Assembly: GCA_026983795.1 (NCBI GenBank)
Contig: JALSTI010000147.1
Coordinates: 1-55,368 of the forward strand
Source of the DNA: Melioribacteraceae bacterium
GTDB lineage: Bacteria; Bacteroidota; Ignavibacteria; Ignavibacteriales; Melioribacteraceae
Length of the DNA: 55,368 bases
Direction of reading: 5' to 3'
Of the stretch, positions 34,275-43,905 are shown piece by piece. Under the pieces are notes generated by a model. That model was not told the DNA's origin. It worked only from the letters and a program-made list of their open reading frames with translations, and did no database searches. The first letter of the stretch is position 1. Each line of letters opens with the position of its first letter. The position numbers and the translations under genes were made by a program.

Positions 34275-34811
34275 ATGATTATTTTAGGGGTCGATCCCGG
34301 TACTAAAATTACAGGATTCGGATTAATAAAATTTCAAAATAATGAACTATCGTATATTAATTCCGGACTGATAAGACCATTGCCTCAAAATAATATAGGC
34401 GAAAAGTTAGAAAAAATATATGATGAACTTGCCCGCATTATCCGGTTATATCAACCCACAGAATTTTCATTGGAAACGGCTTTTTATAGCAAGAATGTAC
34501 AATCGACTTTAAAAATTGGTTACGTGCGGGGCATTTCTCTGCTTGTTTCTGCTCATAATAATCTGAATACTTTTGAATATTCTCCGCGGGAAATAAAAAA
34601 ATCGGTTGTTGGACGTGGAAATGCAACAAAAGAACAAGTTCAATTTATGATTAAAAAACTGCTCGTTATAAAAAAAGAAAAAATGACTTTTGACGAATCC
34701 GACGCTCTTGCAGCCGCTATTTGTCATGCTTTTAATATTAATAAAAATAAACCGGGATCGTCAACCTGGAAAACATTTATTAAAGAAAACCCTAATTTGA
34801 TTATCAACTAA
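34275..34811 (+). CDS. ruvC: crossover junction endodeoxyribonuclease RuvC
   Basis: About 178 residues. The RNase H-fold acidic residues are visible: ILGVDPGT (first Asp), FSLETAFY (Glu, about 66-67) and FDESDALAAAICH (paired Asp near 137-140). RuvC cuts Holliday junctions together with RuvAB. The start is the ATG at 34275, one codon after an in-frame TTG. ruvA starts 9 bases downstream; ruvB is not in this window. Confidence 0.95.
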   Translation: MIILGVDPGTKITGFGLIKFQNNELSYINSGLIRPLPQNNIGEKLEKIYDELARIIRLYQPTEFSLETAFYSKNVQSTLKIGYVRGISLLVSAHNNLNTFEYSPREIKKSVVGRGNATKEQVQFMIKKLLVIKKEKMTFDESDALAAAICHAFNINKNKPGSSTWKTFIKENPNLIIN

Positions 34812-34820
34812 TTAAAAAAA

Positions 34821-35411
34821 ATGATTGGATATTTAACCGGAAAAATTATCAACAAAAAACCTACCGAAGTTCTACTTGATGTTAACGGTGTAGGATATAT
34901 TTTACATATTTCTATTAATACATTCGAAAGTATTTCCGATAAATCCGAGATTGTTTCATTTTTTACATATTTAAGTGTAAAGGAATTCTCCCTTACTTTA
35001 TACGGTTTTTCTAAATTATCAGAAAAGGAAATGTTCGAAAAACTAATAAGCGTAAGCGGAATAGGACCAAAATTAGCGTTGAGTATTTTATCGGGAATAA
35101 CTGTTAACGAGTTGAAAGCCGCTTTACAAACAGGGGATAAAAGCAGAATTATCGCAATTCCGGGAGTCGGGAAAAAAACAGCGGAACGATTGGTTGTGGA
35201 ATTAAAAGAAAAAGTCGATTCGGTTACTTCTGAAAAAGAATCCATGCCGCCGGAACTGTTCGTAATTAAAGAGGATGCAATAAATGCTTTAGTTGCATTA
35301 GGATATAATAAAAAAATTTCGGAACAGTCGGTTAAAAAAGTTTTACAGAAAGATCCGGGAATTTCAATTGAAGACCTGGTTAAACTCTCGTTGCAAGAAC
35401 TTAACAGCTAA
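34821..35411 (+). CDS. ruvA: Holliday junction branch migration protein RuvA
   Basis: A 196-residue protein with all three RuvA domains. The N-terminal OB fold begins MIGYLTGKI, the double helix-hairpin-helix includes SGIGPKLALSIL and IPGVGKKTAERLVVELK, and the C-terminal domain III ends in EDLVKLSLQEL. RuvA binds four-way junctions and recruits the RuvB motor. It closes the recJ-yebC-ruvC-ruvA string. Confidence 0.95.
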   Translation: MIGYLTGKIINKKPTEVLLDVNGVGYILHISINTFESISDKSEIVSFFTYLSVKEFSLTLYGFSKLSEKEMFEKLISVSGIGPKLALSILSGITVNELKAALQTGDKSRIIAIPGVGKKTAERLVVELKEKVDSVTSEKESMPPELFVIKEDAINALVALGYNKKISEQSVKKVLQKDPGISIEDLVKLSLQELNS

Positions 35412-35560
35412 TTAACTGTATAACATATAAAAATTGAGGTATTGTAAATAAAATTAAAAAAGCGTATATTTTCATACTTAAGAACATGGAATTATTAAAA
35501 TTTTACACGGATATACTACGAAAAACGCTTTTATTTTATAATAGAAAAGATTACAACCAA

Positions 35561-35595
35561 AATGCACTTCCAAAAATTAGGAGTGCATTTTTTTT
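35561..35595 (+). terminator. hairpin and T-run abutting the Nif3-like start codon
   Basis: AATGCACTTCC pairs with GGAGTGCATT (one bulged base) around an eight-base loop, followed by an eight-T run that ends at the ATG of the next gene. It looks like the terminator of the ruvA transcript but occupies the place of the next gene's ribosome binding site. Confidence 0.75.
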
Positions 35596-36723
35596 ATGAT
35601 TGCAATAGATATAATTAAATATTTGGAAAATTGGGCGCCGCGCGGGGCTGCGTGGGAAAAAGATAATGTGGGTTTGCAAGTCGGTAATCCTAATACTAAG
35701 ATTAAAAATATCTTTTTAACATTGGAGTTAACCGGCCATTCCTTAAAAAACGCCGTAAAAAATAATTGTAATTTTATTTTTACCCATCACCCGCTTATTT
35801 TCAGGCCTTTATATCGTCTCGATATTCAAAACGATCCTAAAGCTAAATTGATTGAACAAATTGTAAAACATGATCTTGTTGTTTACTCCGCTCATACAAA
35901 TTTAGATTTTACAAAAGACGGGGTAAGCTTTCAGCTTGCAAAAAAATTAAAACTGCAAAAAATTAAATTCTTAGTAAACGAAAAAGAAAATCAATACAAA
36001 TTAACTGTATTCGTTCCCGAAAATTTTGTAGAAACCGTTTCGAATGCAATCTTTGAAGCCGGCGGTGGAATTATAGGAGAATATCAAAAATGCAGTTTTA
36101 GAATAAACGGAAAAGGAACGTTTTTCGGCTCGGAGAATACAAATCCAAATATCGGATCAAAAGGGTCTTTCGAACAGGTGGATGAAATCCGCGTGGAATT
36201 TCTTGTTAATTCATGGTCGTTAAACGCTGCAATTAATTCGATGCTGAAAGCGCATCCGTACGAAGAACCGGCTTACGATGTTTATAAATTAAATAATAAA
36301 AATGTTAATTACGGATTCGGAGCTATTGGCGAATTAAAAAAGCCTTTACCTGCCAAGAAGTTTTTAGATCATGTTTGTGAAGCGCTAAACACTAAAAATT
36401 TAAGATACACCAAAGGAAAGAAAAATTTAATAAAGCGCGTTGCCGTTTGCGGCGGTAGCGGCAGCGATTTATTAAACGATGCAATAAGTCAAAATGCCGA
36501 TGCTTTTGTGACTGCCGATATTAAATATCATACTTTCCAAGACGGTGAAAATAAAATTTTATTTATTGATGCGGGACATTACGAAACCGAGGTTTTATCG
36601 CTTTCGACCGTTAAATCAAAATTAGAAAAATTTATTAGAAATACAGACGAACCGGTTAAAGTTATTAAATACGCCGGTTCAACTAATCCAATAAGATATT
36701 ATAATAAGAAAGGAGAAAAATAA
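35596..36723 (+). CDS. Nif3-like dinuclear metal centre protein
   Basis: A 375-residue Nif3/DUF34 protein. Start and end motifs are typical: IIKYLENWAPRGAAWEKDNVGLQVG at the N-terminus in two parts, FIFTHHPLIF (about 62-71) and VVYSAHTNLDF for the metal histidines, and the C-terminal GGSGSDLLNDAI and FIDAGHYETE. A PII-like insert (about 130-235) separates the two halves. The family has a di-metal site and is implicated in GTP cyclohydrolase or phosphatase activity. It is followed after one base by the zinc-ribbon gene. No Shine-Dalgarno is present, because a terminator hairpin fills that space. Confidence 0.88.
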   Translation: MIAIDIIKYLENWAPRGAAWEKDNVGLQVGNPNTKIKNIFLTLELTGHSLKNAVKNNCNFIFTHHPLIFRPLYRLDIQNDPKAKLIEQIVKHDLVVYSAHTNLDFTKDGVSFQLAKKLKLQKIKFLVNEKENQYKLTVFVPENFVETVSNAIFEAGGGIIGEYQKCSFRINGKGTFFGSENTNPNIGSKGSFEQVDEIRVEFLVNSWSLNAAINSMLKAHPYEEPAYDVYKLNNKNVNYGFGAIGELKKPLPAKKFLDHVCEALNTKNLRYTKGKKNLIKRVAVCGGSGSDLLNDAISQNADAFVTADIKYHTFQDGENKILFIDAGHYETEVLSLSTVKSKLEKFIRNTDEPVKVIKYAGSTNPIRYYNKKGEK

Positions 36724-36724
36724 A

Positions 36725-37462
36725 TTGGTAAATCGATTAACTATACTTTACGAATTACAATTAATTGATGATCAACTCGACGAATTAGAAGAATTGCGGG
36801 GCGATCTTCCCATTGCCGTAAACGAGTTAAAAAGTCAAATTTCGAGTATTACCGAAAATATCAAAACAAAAGAAGAGCAAAAAGAAGAACTTTTGGAAAA
36901 GCGCGCTCAAAACGATGAAGAAATTGAGCGACTTAACGAAAGTTTGAAAAAATTTAAAGCTCAATTGTATAAAGTTAGAAATAATAAAGAATACGACGCT
37001 CTTACAAAAGAAATTGACCATACGGAAGAAAAAATTTTGACGCTCGAAGAAGAAAACAAAGAAGCGGAAAATTTAGTGGAGCAGTTAAAAATGGAAATCG
37101 GGGAACTCACTCCCCAGGTTGACGAATTGGAAAAAGAAGTTGGTGAAAAAGAGAACGAGCTCAAAAAAATTATTAAAGCAAATGAACGGGAAGAATTAAA
37201 ACTTCACGATAAACGCGAAAAAATTGTTAGTCAAGTTCGTAAATCGGATTACAATACATACATGAGAGTTAGAAAAGCCTTGCGCGGAAAAGCAATTGCC
37301 ACCGTGGTTAGAGGCGCTTGTTCGGGTTGCCACAATATGGTTCCTCCTCAGAGACAAATAGAAATAAAATCGAATCGCAGACTTTATACGTGCGAATCGT
37401 GCGGAAGATTACTCGTCTCTCCCGATATTGCGGCAAAAGTTGAAAAAACCTTTAAATTTTAA
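36725..37462 (+). CDS. C4 zinc-ribbon protein with N-terminal coiled coil
   Basis: A 245-residue protein. Residues about 5-175 form a long charged coiled-coil hairpin (repeated E/K heptads). The C-terminal zinc ribbon is ACSGCHNMVPPQ ... YTCESCGRLL (about 197-225). This is the family often placed next to Nif3 proteins and thought to act in RNA or nucleic acid handling. The start is TTG, supported by AAAGGAG nine bases upstream inside the end of the Nif3-like gene, so the two are coupled. Confidence 0.85.
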   Translation: MVNRLTILYELQLIDDQLDELEELRGDLPIAVNELKSQISSITENIKTKEEQKEELLEKRAQNDEEIERLNESLKKFKAQLYKVRNNKEYDALTKEIDHTEEKILTLEEENKEAENLVEQLKMEIGELTPQVDELEKEVGEKENELKKIIKANEREELKLHDKREKIVSQVRKSDYNTYMRVRKALRGKAIATVVRGACSGCHNMVPPQRQIEIKSNRRLYTCESCGRLLVSPDIAAKVEKTFKF

Positions 37463-37548
37463 CCGATAAATAAAATCCTCTATTCCTTGTTTTTATTTCC
37501 GGTTACATAAATCAAAGGGTTTACTCCCTTTAAAATCTCAAAAGGACT

Positions 37549-37890
37549 TTAACTTTTTTCTTTCAACAACCCTTTTTCATATAAAATCGATTTTACTTTT
37601 CCCGGATCCTCAACCGTAAAACCAATCAATTTTGATTTCCCCTTTCTGTGAAGTATAAAAATCGCATCCCTTTTATTCCTTTTTGTATCAAGCGGAAACC
37701 AAATGTTAAAATTAGTTGTTCCCCAAATTCTGTATTTTCCCGTAAAAAGTTTTGGCTCTACAATTTCAATAAAATTCACGTCCGTAAAATTAACTTTTTT
37801 GGAAGCCAGGGTTGGAAAGAAATATTTTTTGAAAAGAATAAACCCATCGGTAATTTCAACTAAACTATCCGAGTAGATTATGTTTTCCAT
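37549..37890 (-). CDS. small cytoplasmic protein of unknown function
   Basis: A 113-residue protein with no recognised motif. Alternating hydrophobic and charged residues and aromatic positions (IIYSDSLVEITDGFILFKKY, then RIWGTTNFNIWFPLD) suggest a single beta-rich domain, possibly PH-like. It starts two bases after the stop of the secreted unknown upstream (37893-38300), so the two are a coupled pair. Nothing further can be supported. Confidence 0.6.
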   Translation of the reverse strand: MENIIYSDSLVEITDGFILFKKYFFPTLASKKVNFTDVNFIEIVEPKLFTGKYRIWGTTNFNIWFPLDTKRNKRDAIFILHRKGKSKLIGFTVEDPGKVKSILYEKGLLKEKS

Positions 37891-37892
37891 AA

Positions 37893-38300
37893 TTATAACA
37901 TTGAAATTATTGCTAAAATAATTGTAAAAATATTTTTACTAATTCCCAAATATTCACCGAATTTTCCAAGGTCATAATTAGGAATGCCACTATACTTTAG
38001 TAAAAGAAATTTTGATATATTGTTCTTTGCAAAAGCTAAATCGCTCTGCCGTTTAAGTGTTTGAGGGAAATTCTGATATAAAAACGTATTTGGATTAGGA
38101 AAAATACTGTTGTTTTTAAACAGGAACGGGAGAATTAATTTTGGAGTCTTGAATTCACTGCCCGGCAAAACCGTTCCCTTTAACTTTAATCCGATTTCAG
38201 GTTTGCCGGTTTTTTTAGAGTTTTGATTTATATCCTTTTGAGAATATAATAATCCGGAAGTAAAAAGAAAAACAATTATTATAATTTTGAAAATATTCAT
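37893..38300 (-). CDS. small secreted or membrane protein of unknown function
   Basis: A 135-residue protein with an N-terminal signal sequence (IIIIVFLFTSGLLYSQ) and a hydrophobic last segment (FTIILAIISML), so it may be anchored at both ends or at the C-terminus. No family recognised. It is coupled to the following small unknown gene (37890-37549) with only two bases between them. Confidence 0.55.
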   Translation of the reverse strand: MNIFKIIIIVFLFTSGLLYSQKDINQNSKKTGKPEIGLKLKGTVLPGSEFKTPKLILPFLFKNNSIFPNPNTFLYQNFPQTLKRQSDLAFAKNNISKFLLLKYSGIPNYDLGKFGEYLGISKNIFTIILAIISML

Positions 38301-38451
38301 AATTAAAGTTTACTTTAAACAAAAGTTAAAGTAAAATATTTTCAATGTAAAGTTATTAATCGAGAAGAAATTTTTATTGAACAAAGCAACACCGTCTCTA
38401 AAGCCTTTTACATAATTTGAAAAGGAAAAGTTGCAAACGGGAATATATAAA

Positions 38452-39807
38452 TCAACTTAAAATTTCTTCTATGGCGGTTACTAAATTTTCAACAGGTATA
38501 ATATTTATTTTGTTTTTCCGTTTAATAGATTTCATATTGTTTTGAGGAATTACAATATTTTCAAAACCTAATTTGTAAGCTTCCTGAATTCTTTTTTCAA
38601 TATTCCCAACACTTCTTATTTCTCCGCCAAGACCTACTTCGCCAATAACCACAGTGCTTTCCTTACAAGGTTTGTTTGATAAGCTGGAAGTGATTGCGGC
38701 GCAAACCGCAAGGTCAACAGCCGGTTCAAATATTTTAATTCCGCCCGCCATATTTAAAAATACATTATGGGAAGACAAACGCAAGCCTGCTCTTTTTTGA
38801 AGTACCGCAAGCAGAATTGAAAGCCGTCTGTAATCGAATCCCGTTGCTACTCTTTGCGGATTACCGAAACTTGAGGGAGTTACCAAGGCTTGTACTTCAA
38901 ACAAGACCGGGCGGGATCCTTCCATACTGGACGTTACAATTGCACCGGTTGTATTTCCGTATCGTTCGCTTAAAAATATTTCGCTCGGATTTTTTACTTC
39001 ACTCAATCCGTCACTGTGCATTTCAAAAATCCCTATTTCATTTGTATTGCCGAATCTGTTTTTTAAAGCCCTCAAAATTCTGTACGAATGATTTTTATCG
39101 CCTTCGAATTGTAAAACCGCATCAACAATGTGCTCTAAGACTTTTGGCCCGGCTATAAAACCTTCTTTTGTAACATGTCCAACAAGCAATGCAGCAAAAG
39201 CCGATTTTTTGGATTCTTCCATTAATGATAAAGTACATTCTCTAATCTGAGTTATTGTTCCGGCGGCGTTATCTAAATCGGGATTATGAATTGTTTGTAT
39301 TGAATCAACAATAACAACGGAAGGGTGGACTTTTGCTATAGTATTTGTTATGGTCTCCAAATCCGTTTCGGCAAGAACCAACAAATTTTCGCTTTTGATT
39401 TTTAGTCGTGTGGAACGGAGTTTAATTTGCCTGACCGATTCCTCGCCGGTAACATAAAGCACGGTTCCGTTAATTTTAGCAGCCGCTTGCATAACAAGAG
39501 TCGATTTTCCGATTCCGGGATCTCCCGCAATAAGAACAACAGAGCCGGGCATTAATCCGCCGCCCAAAACACGATCGAGTTCTTCTACTGTTGTTTTAAT
39601 TCTTTCTTCTTCGCTTAGCACAACATCTTTAAGACTTAAAACTTCAGTCTCTTTTAATACTTTTTTATTTTTCTGTTTTTTTATTTCTTTAACTTCCTCG
39701 GTAAAAGTATTCCATTCACCGCACATCGGGCATTTACCCAGCCACTTTAATGATTCATATCCGCAATTTGTACAGATATAAACTATTTTATTTTTTGCTT
39801 TTGCCAT
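38452..39807 (-). CDS. radA: DNA repair protein RadA
   Basis: A 451-residue RecA-related ATPase. N-terminal C4 zinc finger CTNCGYESLKWLGKCPMCGE (residues 12-31), Walker A GDPGIGKS (95-102), the RadA-specific KNRFGNTNE motif (near 250) and a Lon protease-like C-terminal domain (SLSNKPCKESTVVIGEVGLG). RadA helps branch migration in recombination. It starts six bases after the stop of the ABC ATPase gene, so the two are probably co-transcribed. Confidence 0.95.
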   Translation of the reverse strand: MAKAKNKIVYICTNCGYESLKWLGKCPMCGEWNTFTEEVKEIKKQKNKKVLKETEVLSLKDVVLSEEERIKTTVEELDRVLGGGLMPGSVVLIAGDPGIGKSTLVMQAAAKINGTVLYVTGEESVRQIKLRSTRLKIKSENLLVLAETDLETITNTIAKVHPSVVIVDSIQTIHNPDLDNAAGTITQIRECTLSLMEESKKSAFAALLVGHVTKEGFIAGPKVLEHIVDAVLQFEGDKNHSYRILRALKNRFGNTNEIGIFEMHSDGLSEVKNPSEIFLSERYGNTTGAIVTSSMEGSRPVLFEVQALVTPSSFGNPQRVATGFDYRRLSILLAVLQKRAGLRLSSHNVFLNMAGGIKIFEPAVDLAVCAAITSSLSNKPCKESTVVIGEVGLGGEIRSVGNIEKRIQEAYKLGFENIVIPQNNMKSIKRKNKINIIPVENLVTAIEEILS

Positions 39808-39813
39808 AAAAAA

Positions 39814-40545
39814 TTAAAAACCTGTACGTTTAATAAAATTTTCAACTATCTCATCGGAAGAATTCATAACATCGTCCGGTGTTCCTTCAAAATAAATTTT
39901 ACCTTCATAAAGCATTGCTATTTTATCTGAAACATTTTTAACACTGAACATATCATGCGTAACTACAATTGATGTTACATTTAATTTCTCGGCTAAGTTT
40001 TTAATCAGTTCGTCTATCGAATCCGACATAACCGGATCGAGCCCGGTAGTGGGTTCGTCGTATAAAATGTATTCTGGTTCTGTAATTAACGCTCTTGCAA
40101 GTCCCACTCTCTTTTTCATTCCCCCGGAAAGTTCCGCAGGTTTTAGGTCTTCTATTCCCGGTAAACCAACCAACTCTAGTTTCTCTTTTACTTTATTTTT
40201 AATTTCTTCATGAGAAAGATTGTAATCGTTTTCGACTAAAGGCAATGCAATATTTTCGCCGACGGTCATCGAATCGAACAAAGCAGCACCTTGAAATAAA
40301 TATCCGAACTTTCTTCTGATTTCGTATAGCTTTTTTGTGTTATCAGGTTCTATTTTCTCATTTCCAACCACAACATAACCCTCATCGGGAAATAATAATC
40401 CTACAATATGCTTAAGCAATACACTCTTACCGCTTCCACTTTTGCCAATTATTGCAAGGGTTTCGCCTTCGTTTATTTTCAGGTTAACTCCGGTAAGAAC
40501 TTTGTTTGACCCGAAACTTTTGTGAAGATTTACTACTTCTATCAT
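39814..40545 (-). CDS. ABC transporter ATP-binding protein, MlaF/Ttg2A-like
   Basis: A 243-residue ATPase. Walker A GKSGSGKS (about 35-42), signature LSGGMKKRVGLARAL (about 140-154) and Walker B YILYDEPTTGLDP are intact. The sequence GGMKKRVGLARAL and the overall length match the Mla/MCE lipid-transport ATPase. No permease, MCE or binding-protein gene is adjacent; the downstream neighbour is radA. The partner genes must lie elsewhere. Confidence 0.88.
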   Translation of the reverse strand: MIEVVNLHKSFGSNKVLTGVNLKINEGETLAIIGKSGSGKSVLLKHIVGLLFPDEGYVVVGNEKIEPDNTKKLYEIRRKFGYLFQGAALFDSMTVGENIALPLVENDYNLSHEEIKNKVKEKLELVGLPGIEDLKPAELSGGMKKRVGLARALITEPEYILYDEPTTGLDPVMSDSIDELIKNLAEKLNVTSIVVTHDMFSVKNVSDKIAMLYEGKIYFEGTPDDVMNSSDEIVENFIKRTGF

Positions 40546-40767
40546 ATTACTATTCTTTTACCATATAAATTCAATTTCAAATATAAAAAAGATATTGATA
40601 TGAAATTAAGTAATGACCAAATGTTGAAGGAATAACAATAAGTTTCCCCTGTTTCCATTCCTCTTTAGAATTTAGTAGTTTATTGAGTAAAATATTTTTT
40701 TAATAAACTGAACTATTTGTTTTGTAATTCGTCTATTATATTGTTTTATAAATTTATGAGGAGAAAA

Positions 40768-42675
40768 ATGACTTCAAAAACTCTCTTAACGTTCTTTGCA
40801 TTAATTTTCTTTACAATAACACTTCAAATTTATTCTCAAACTTCAAATCTTTATGTTCCGCGCAATATTCAAACAGCATATAAAAACGGAACCCGTTCCT
40901 ATGATGGAAAGCCGGGACAAAATTATTGGCAGAACGGATCGGATTATAAAATTCAAGCCGAAGTTAATCCCGAAACAAGTATTTTATCCGGGACGGAAAC
41001 AATTACATACCATAACAATAGTCCCGATACATTAAAAAGTATTGTTGTCCGCCTTTATCAAAATATTATGAAACCGGGCTCTGTACGCGACTGGCCTTTT
41101 AATCCCGATGCTTTTACGGACGGAGTTAAATTGGAATATTTTTTAATTAACGGAGATACCATTAACGTTTCGCCGAAGAGCAAAGAGGCAAGGGTTTCAT
41201 CTACAAACATGTTTGTTAAATTGAAAAAACCTTTGGCTCCCGGCAGCTCTTTGAATATAAAATCGGGATGGAGCTTCAAAATATCGGAAAAAGTGCCGAT
41301 AAGAATGGGTAACTATAAAGACGGCGATTTTTTTGTAGCTTATTGGTATCCGCAAATGTCTGTTTACGACGATATTGACGGTTGGGATATGATTAATTAT
41401 CAAGGGAATGTTGAATTTTACAACGATTTTTCCAATTACGATGTAAGCATTACCGTTCCGAACGGTTATACGGTTTGGGCAGCAGGGGAACTGCAAAACG
41501 GCAATCAAGTTTTAAAAGAAGATATTTATAAAAGATATTTGCAAGCTAAACAATCCGACGAAACAATTCATATAATTACAGCCGAAGACAGAAAAAATAA
41601 CAACGTTACTGCAGACAACGAAAAAAACACTTGGCATTTTATTGCTAAGAATGTAACCGATTTTACATTTGCCATGAGTAAAAGTTTTGTCTGGGACGGC
41701 GCCAGCATTCAGGTCGATAAACAAACCGGACGACGTGTTTTGACAGACGTTGTATACAAAGACAGCACAATGTTTTGGGATACCGGCGCACAGATTGAAA
41801 GAACTACCATAAATTATTTATCTAAAGTTCTTCCCGGCTATCCTTACCCGTATCCTCATATTACTTCTTTTTGTAATAAAGGAAGGGGCGGGGGAATGGA
41901 AAGCCCAATGATGACAAACGACGGAGCTCCGAGGCAAAAAGCCAGATTTATCGGATTATTATTTCACGAAATTGCGCATAGTTATTTCCCCTTTATTATG
42001 GGCATAAACGAACGCAAGTATGCTTGGATGGACGAAGGCTGGGCAAGCTTCTTCCCGGAGGAAACCGTCGACAGCCTTGTTCCCGATTTTGACTACTTAA
42101 AAAGAAATGTTCGCAGCTATGAATTAACAGCAGGAATGGAAACAGAATTGCCGCCGATGGTTGTTTCTTATTCGAATAAAACAAGATATATGCGAACAGC
42201 ATTTTATTCACGCCCTTCCAATGCATACAGGGAACTGGAACTTCTTCTCGGTAGAAAAGTATTTAAAAAAGCTTTATTGGATTATATAAATAATTGGCAT
42301 AGTCATCATCCTGTTCCATACGATTTCTTTTTTACATTTAATAGAGTTGCCGGAGAAGATTTAAGCTGGTTCTGGAAACCTTGGTTCTTCGAATTCGGTT
42401 ACCCGGATTTGGGAATTGAAAATGTTACGGTAAACAACAATACCGTTGAAGCAAAAATTAAAAAGATAGGTAATGTTCCTACACGTGCCGAAGTAACATT
42501 TGTTTTTGAAGACGGAACGCAAGACAAAACAGAACTTCCGGCAAAAGTGTGGAAAAACAGTACCGGAGAAATTACGGTAAAATATAAAACGGATAAAAAA
42601 TTATCTAAAGTTATTTTAGGGAATGTGCATATACCCGATTCAAACCGTAAGAATAATGAATTCATAGTTAAATAA
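40768..42675 (+). CDS. secreted M1 family aminopeptidase
   Basis: About 635 residues from the ATG at 40768, preceded by GAGGAGAAAA. A signal peptide follows (LLTFFALIFFTITLQIYSQ). The gluzincin motif is HEIAH (residues 400-404) with the third ligand in MDEGWASFF 19 residues later; the exopeptidase motif of the family is represented by GRGGGMESP (about 375). A beta-barrel N-terminal domain precedes it. It probably trims peptides in the periplasm or outside the cell. A terminator follows at 42691. Confidence 0.9.
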   Translation: MTSKTLLTFFALIFFTITLQIYSQTSNLYVPRNIQTAYKNGTRSYDGKPGQNYWQNGSDYKIQAEVNPETSILSGTETITYHNNSPDTLKSIVVRLYQNIMKPGSVRDWPFNPDAFTDGVKLEYFLINGDTINVSPKSKEARVSSTNMFVKLKKPLAPGSSLNIKSGWSFKISEKVPIRMGNYKDGDFFVAYWYPQMSVYDDIDGWDMINYQGNVEFYNDFSNYDVSITVPNGYTVWAAGELQNGNQVLKEDIYKRYLQAKQSDETIHIITAEDRKNNNVTADNEKNTWHFIAKNVTDFTFAMSKSFVWDGASIQVDKQTGRRVLTDVVYKDSTMFWDTGAQIERTTINYLSKVLPGYPYPYPHITSFCNKGRGGGMESPMMTNDGAPRQKARFIGLLFHEIAHSYFPFIMGINERKYAWMDEGWASFFPEETVDSLVPDFDYLKRNVRSYELTAGMETELPPMVVSYSNKTRYMRTAFYSRPSNAYRELELLLGRKVFKKALLDYINNWHSHHPVPYDFFFTFNRVAGEDLSWFWKPWFFEFGYPDLGIENVTVNNNTVEAKIKKIGNVPTRAEVTFVFEDGTQDKTELPAKVWKNSTGEITVKYKTDKKLSKVILGNVHIPDSNRKNNEFIVK

Positions 42676-42690
42676 AATATTGTTGACCCT

Positions 42691-42723
42691 AAAACCCGGT
42701 ATTTGTACGATGCCGGGTTTTTT
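42691..42723 (+). terminator. terminator after the M1 peptidase gene
   Basis: AAACCCGGTAT pairs with ATGCCGGGTTT around a seven-base loop and is followed by Ts. It ends the M1 peptidase transcript 16 bases before the MFS gene. Confidence 0.85.
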
Positions 42724-42738
42724 AATTTTGAAGCTTAG

Positions 42739-43905
42739 ATGAAAGAAAATAAAAAATTTCAAACCGGAAACGTTATTACTATTTCCGCCGCGCATTTCCT
42801 TCACGATGTTTACTCATCTTTTCTCGCCCCCATATTGCCGCTTCTAATTGCTAAGTTCAACATGTCTCTTTCTTTAGCCGGCTTACTGACGGTTGTTCAA
42901 AGGGTTCCGTCATTGTTAAATCCGTTTGTAGGACTTGCAGCCGATAAACTTCCCATGCGATATTTTTTAATTTTTGCGCCCTCTGTTACAGCTACAAGCA
43001 TGAGCTTGCTGGGAGTTGCGCCAAGTTATATTTTCTTAGTTGTACTATTACTGTTTATGGGAATCGGAGCTTCCATGTTTCATGTACCGGGTCCTGTTAT
43101 GATGCGGCAAGTTTCGGGAGACAGAATAGGAAAGGGAATGAGTTTCTTTATGCTGGGAGGGGAAATTGCCAGAAGTGCAGGTCCTTTGGTTATTCTCGGC
43201 GCCGTTTCATTGTGGGGATTGGAAGGAACATATAAACTAATTCCCTTCGGATTGTTGGCATCGTTAATTCTTTACTTTAAACTTAAAAATATAACTATTT
43301 CAGATAAATTTAAGAGAGAAGAAGAATTGGTTAGTGTGGGCAAAACTATAGGAGACTTAAAACTTCTCTTTGCGCTTCTTGCCGGAATAATATTTTTTAC
43401 CGCAATACTCAAAGGTTCATTGACTGCATTTTTACCTACTTATATAACATCAAAGGGTGAAAGTTTATGGACCGGCGGGATTGCCCTTTCCATACTTCAA
43501 ATAACAGGAGCTGCCGGATCGTTTTTATCGGGAACAATTTCCGATAAGCTTGGAAGGAGAAAAACCCTGCTTATAATTGCGTTCGCTTCTCCCATACTTA
43601 TGTGGATGTTTATTTTAAATAGCGGTATTTTATCGTTCGCTATGCTCTTGCTGCTCGGACTTTTTATTTTCGGAACGACACCAATTTTACTGGCAATAAT
43701 TAACGATAACAAATCTCAACGCCCTTCTTTTATTAACGGAATTTTCATTACAATTAATTTTGTAACCAGCGGATTTGCTGTTTGGCTGGTGGGATTTGCC
43801 GGCGACAGTATAGGACTTGAAAACACTTACCGGCTGACAGCAACCTTGTCTATATTTTCTATTCCTTTTATACTGAAACTTTCGAAAATAAATAACCGCG
43901 TGTAG
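42739..43905 (+). CDS. MFS transporter, fosmidomycin-resistance-like
   Basis: A 388-residue protein with about 12 membrane segments. The first helix region AAHFLHDVYSSFLAPILPLL and the central SDKLGRRKTLL (the MFS motif after helix 8) are typical of the Fsr subfamily. Such proteins export small compounds; substrate not predictable. The gene starts 16 bases after a terminator, so it probably has its own expression signals. Confidence 0.85.
   Translation: MKENKKFQTGNVITISAAHFLHDVYSSFLAPILPLLIAKFNMSLSLAGLLTVVQRVPSLLNPFVGLAADKLPMRYFLIFAPSVTATSMSLLGVAPSYIFLVVLLLFMGIGASMFHVPGPVMMRQVSGDRIGKGMSFFMLGGEIARSAGPLVILGAVSLWGLEGTYKLIPFGLLASLILYFKLKNITISDKFKREEELVSVGKTIGDLKLLFALLAGIIFFTAILKGSLTAFLPTYITSKGESLWTGGIALSILQITGAAGSFLSGTISDKLGRRKTLLIIAFASPILMWMFILNSGILSFAMLLLLGLFIFGTTPILLAIINDNKSQRPSFINGIFITINFVTSGFAVWLVGFAGDSIGLENTYRLTATLSIFSIPFILKLSKINNRV

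Noticed and set aside
37461-37506. Terminator after the zinc-ribbon gene
   Set aside because: AACCG and CCGGTT can pair only with a long, AT-rich, partly mismatched stem; too weak to call.
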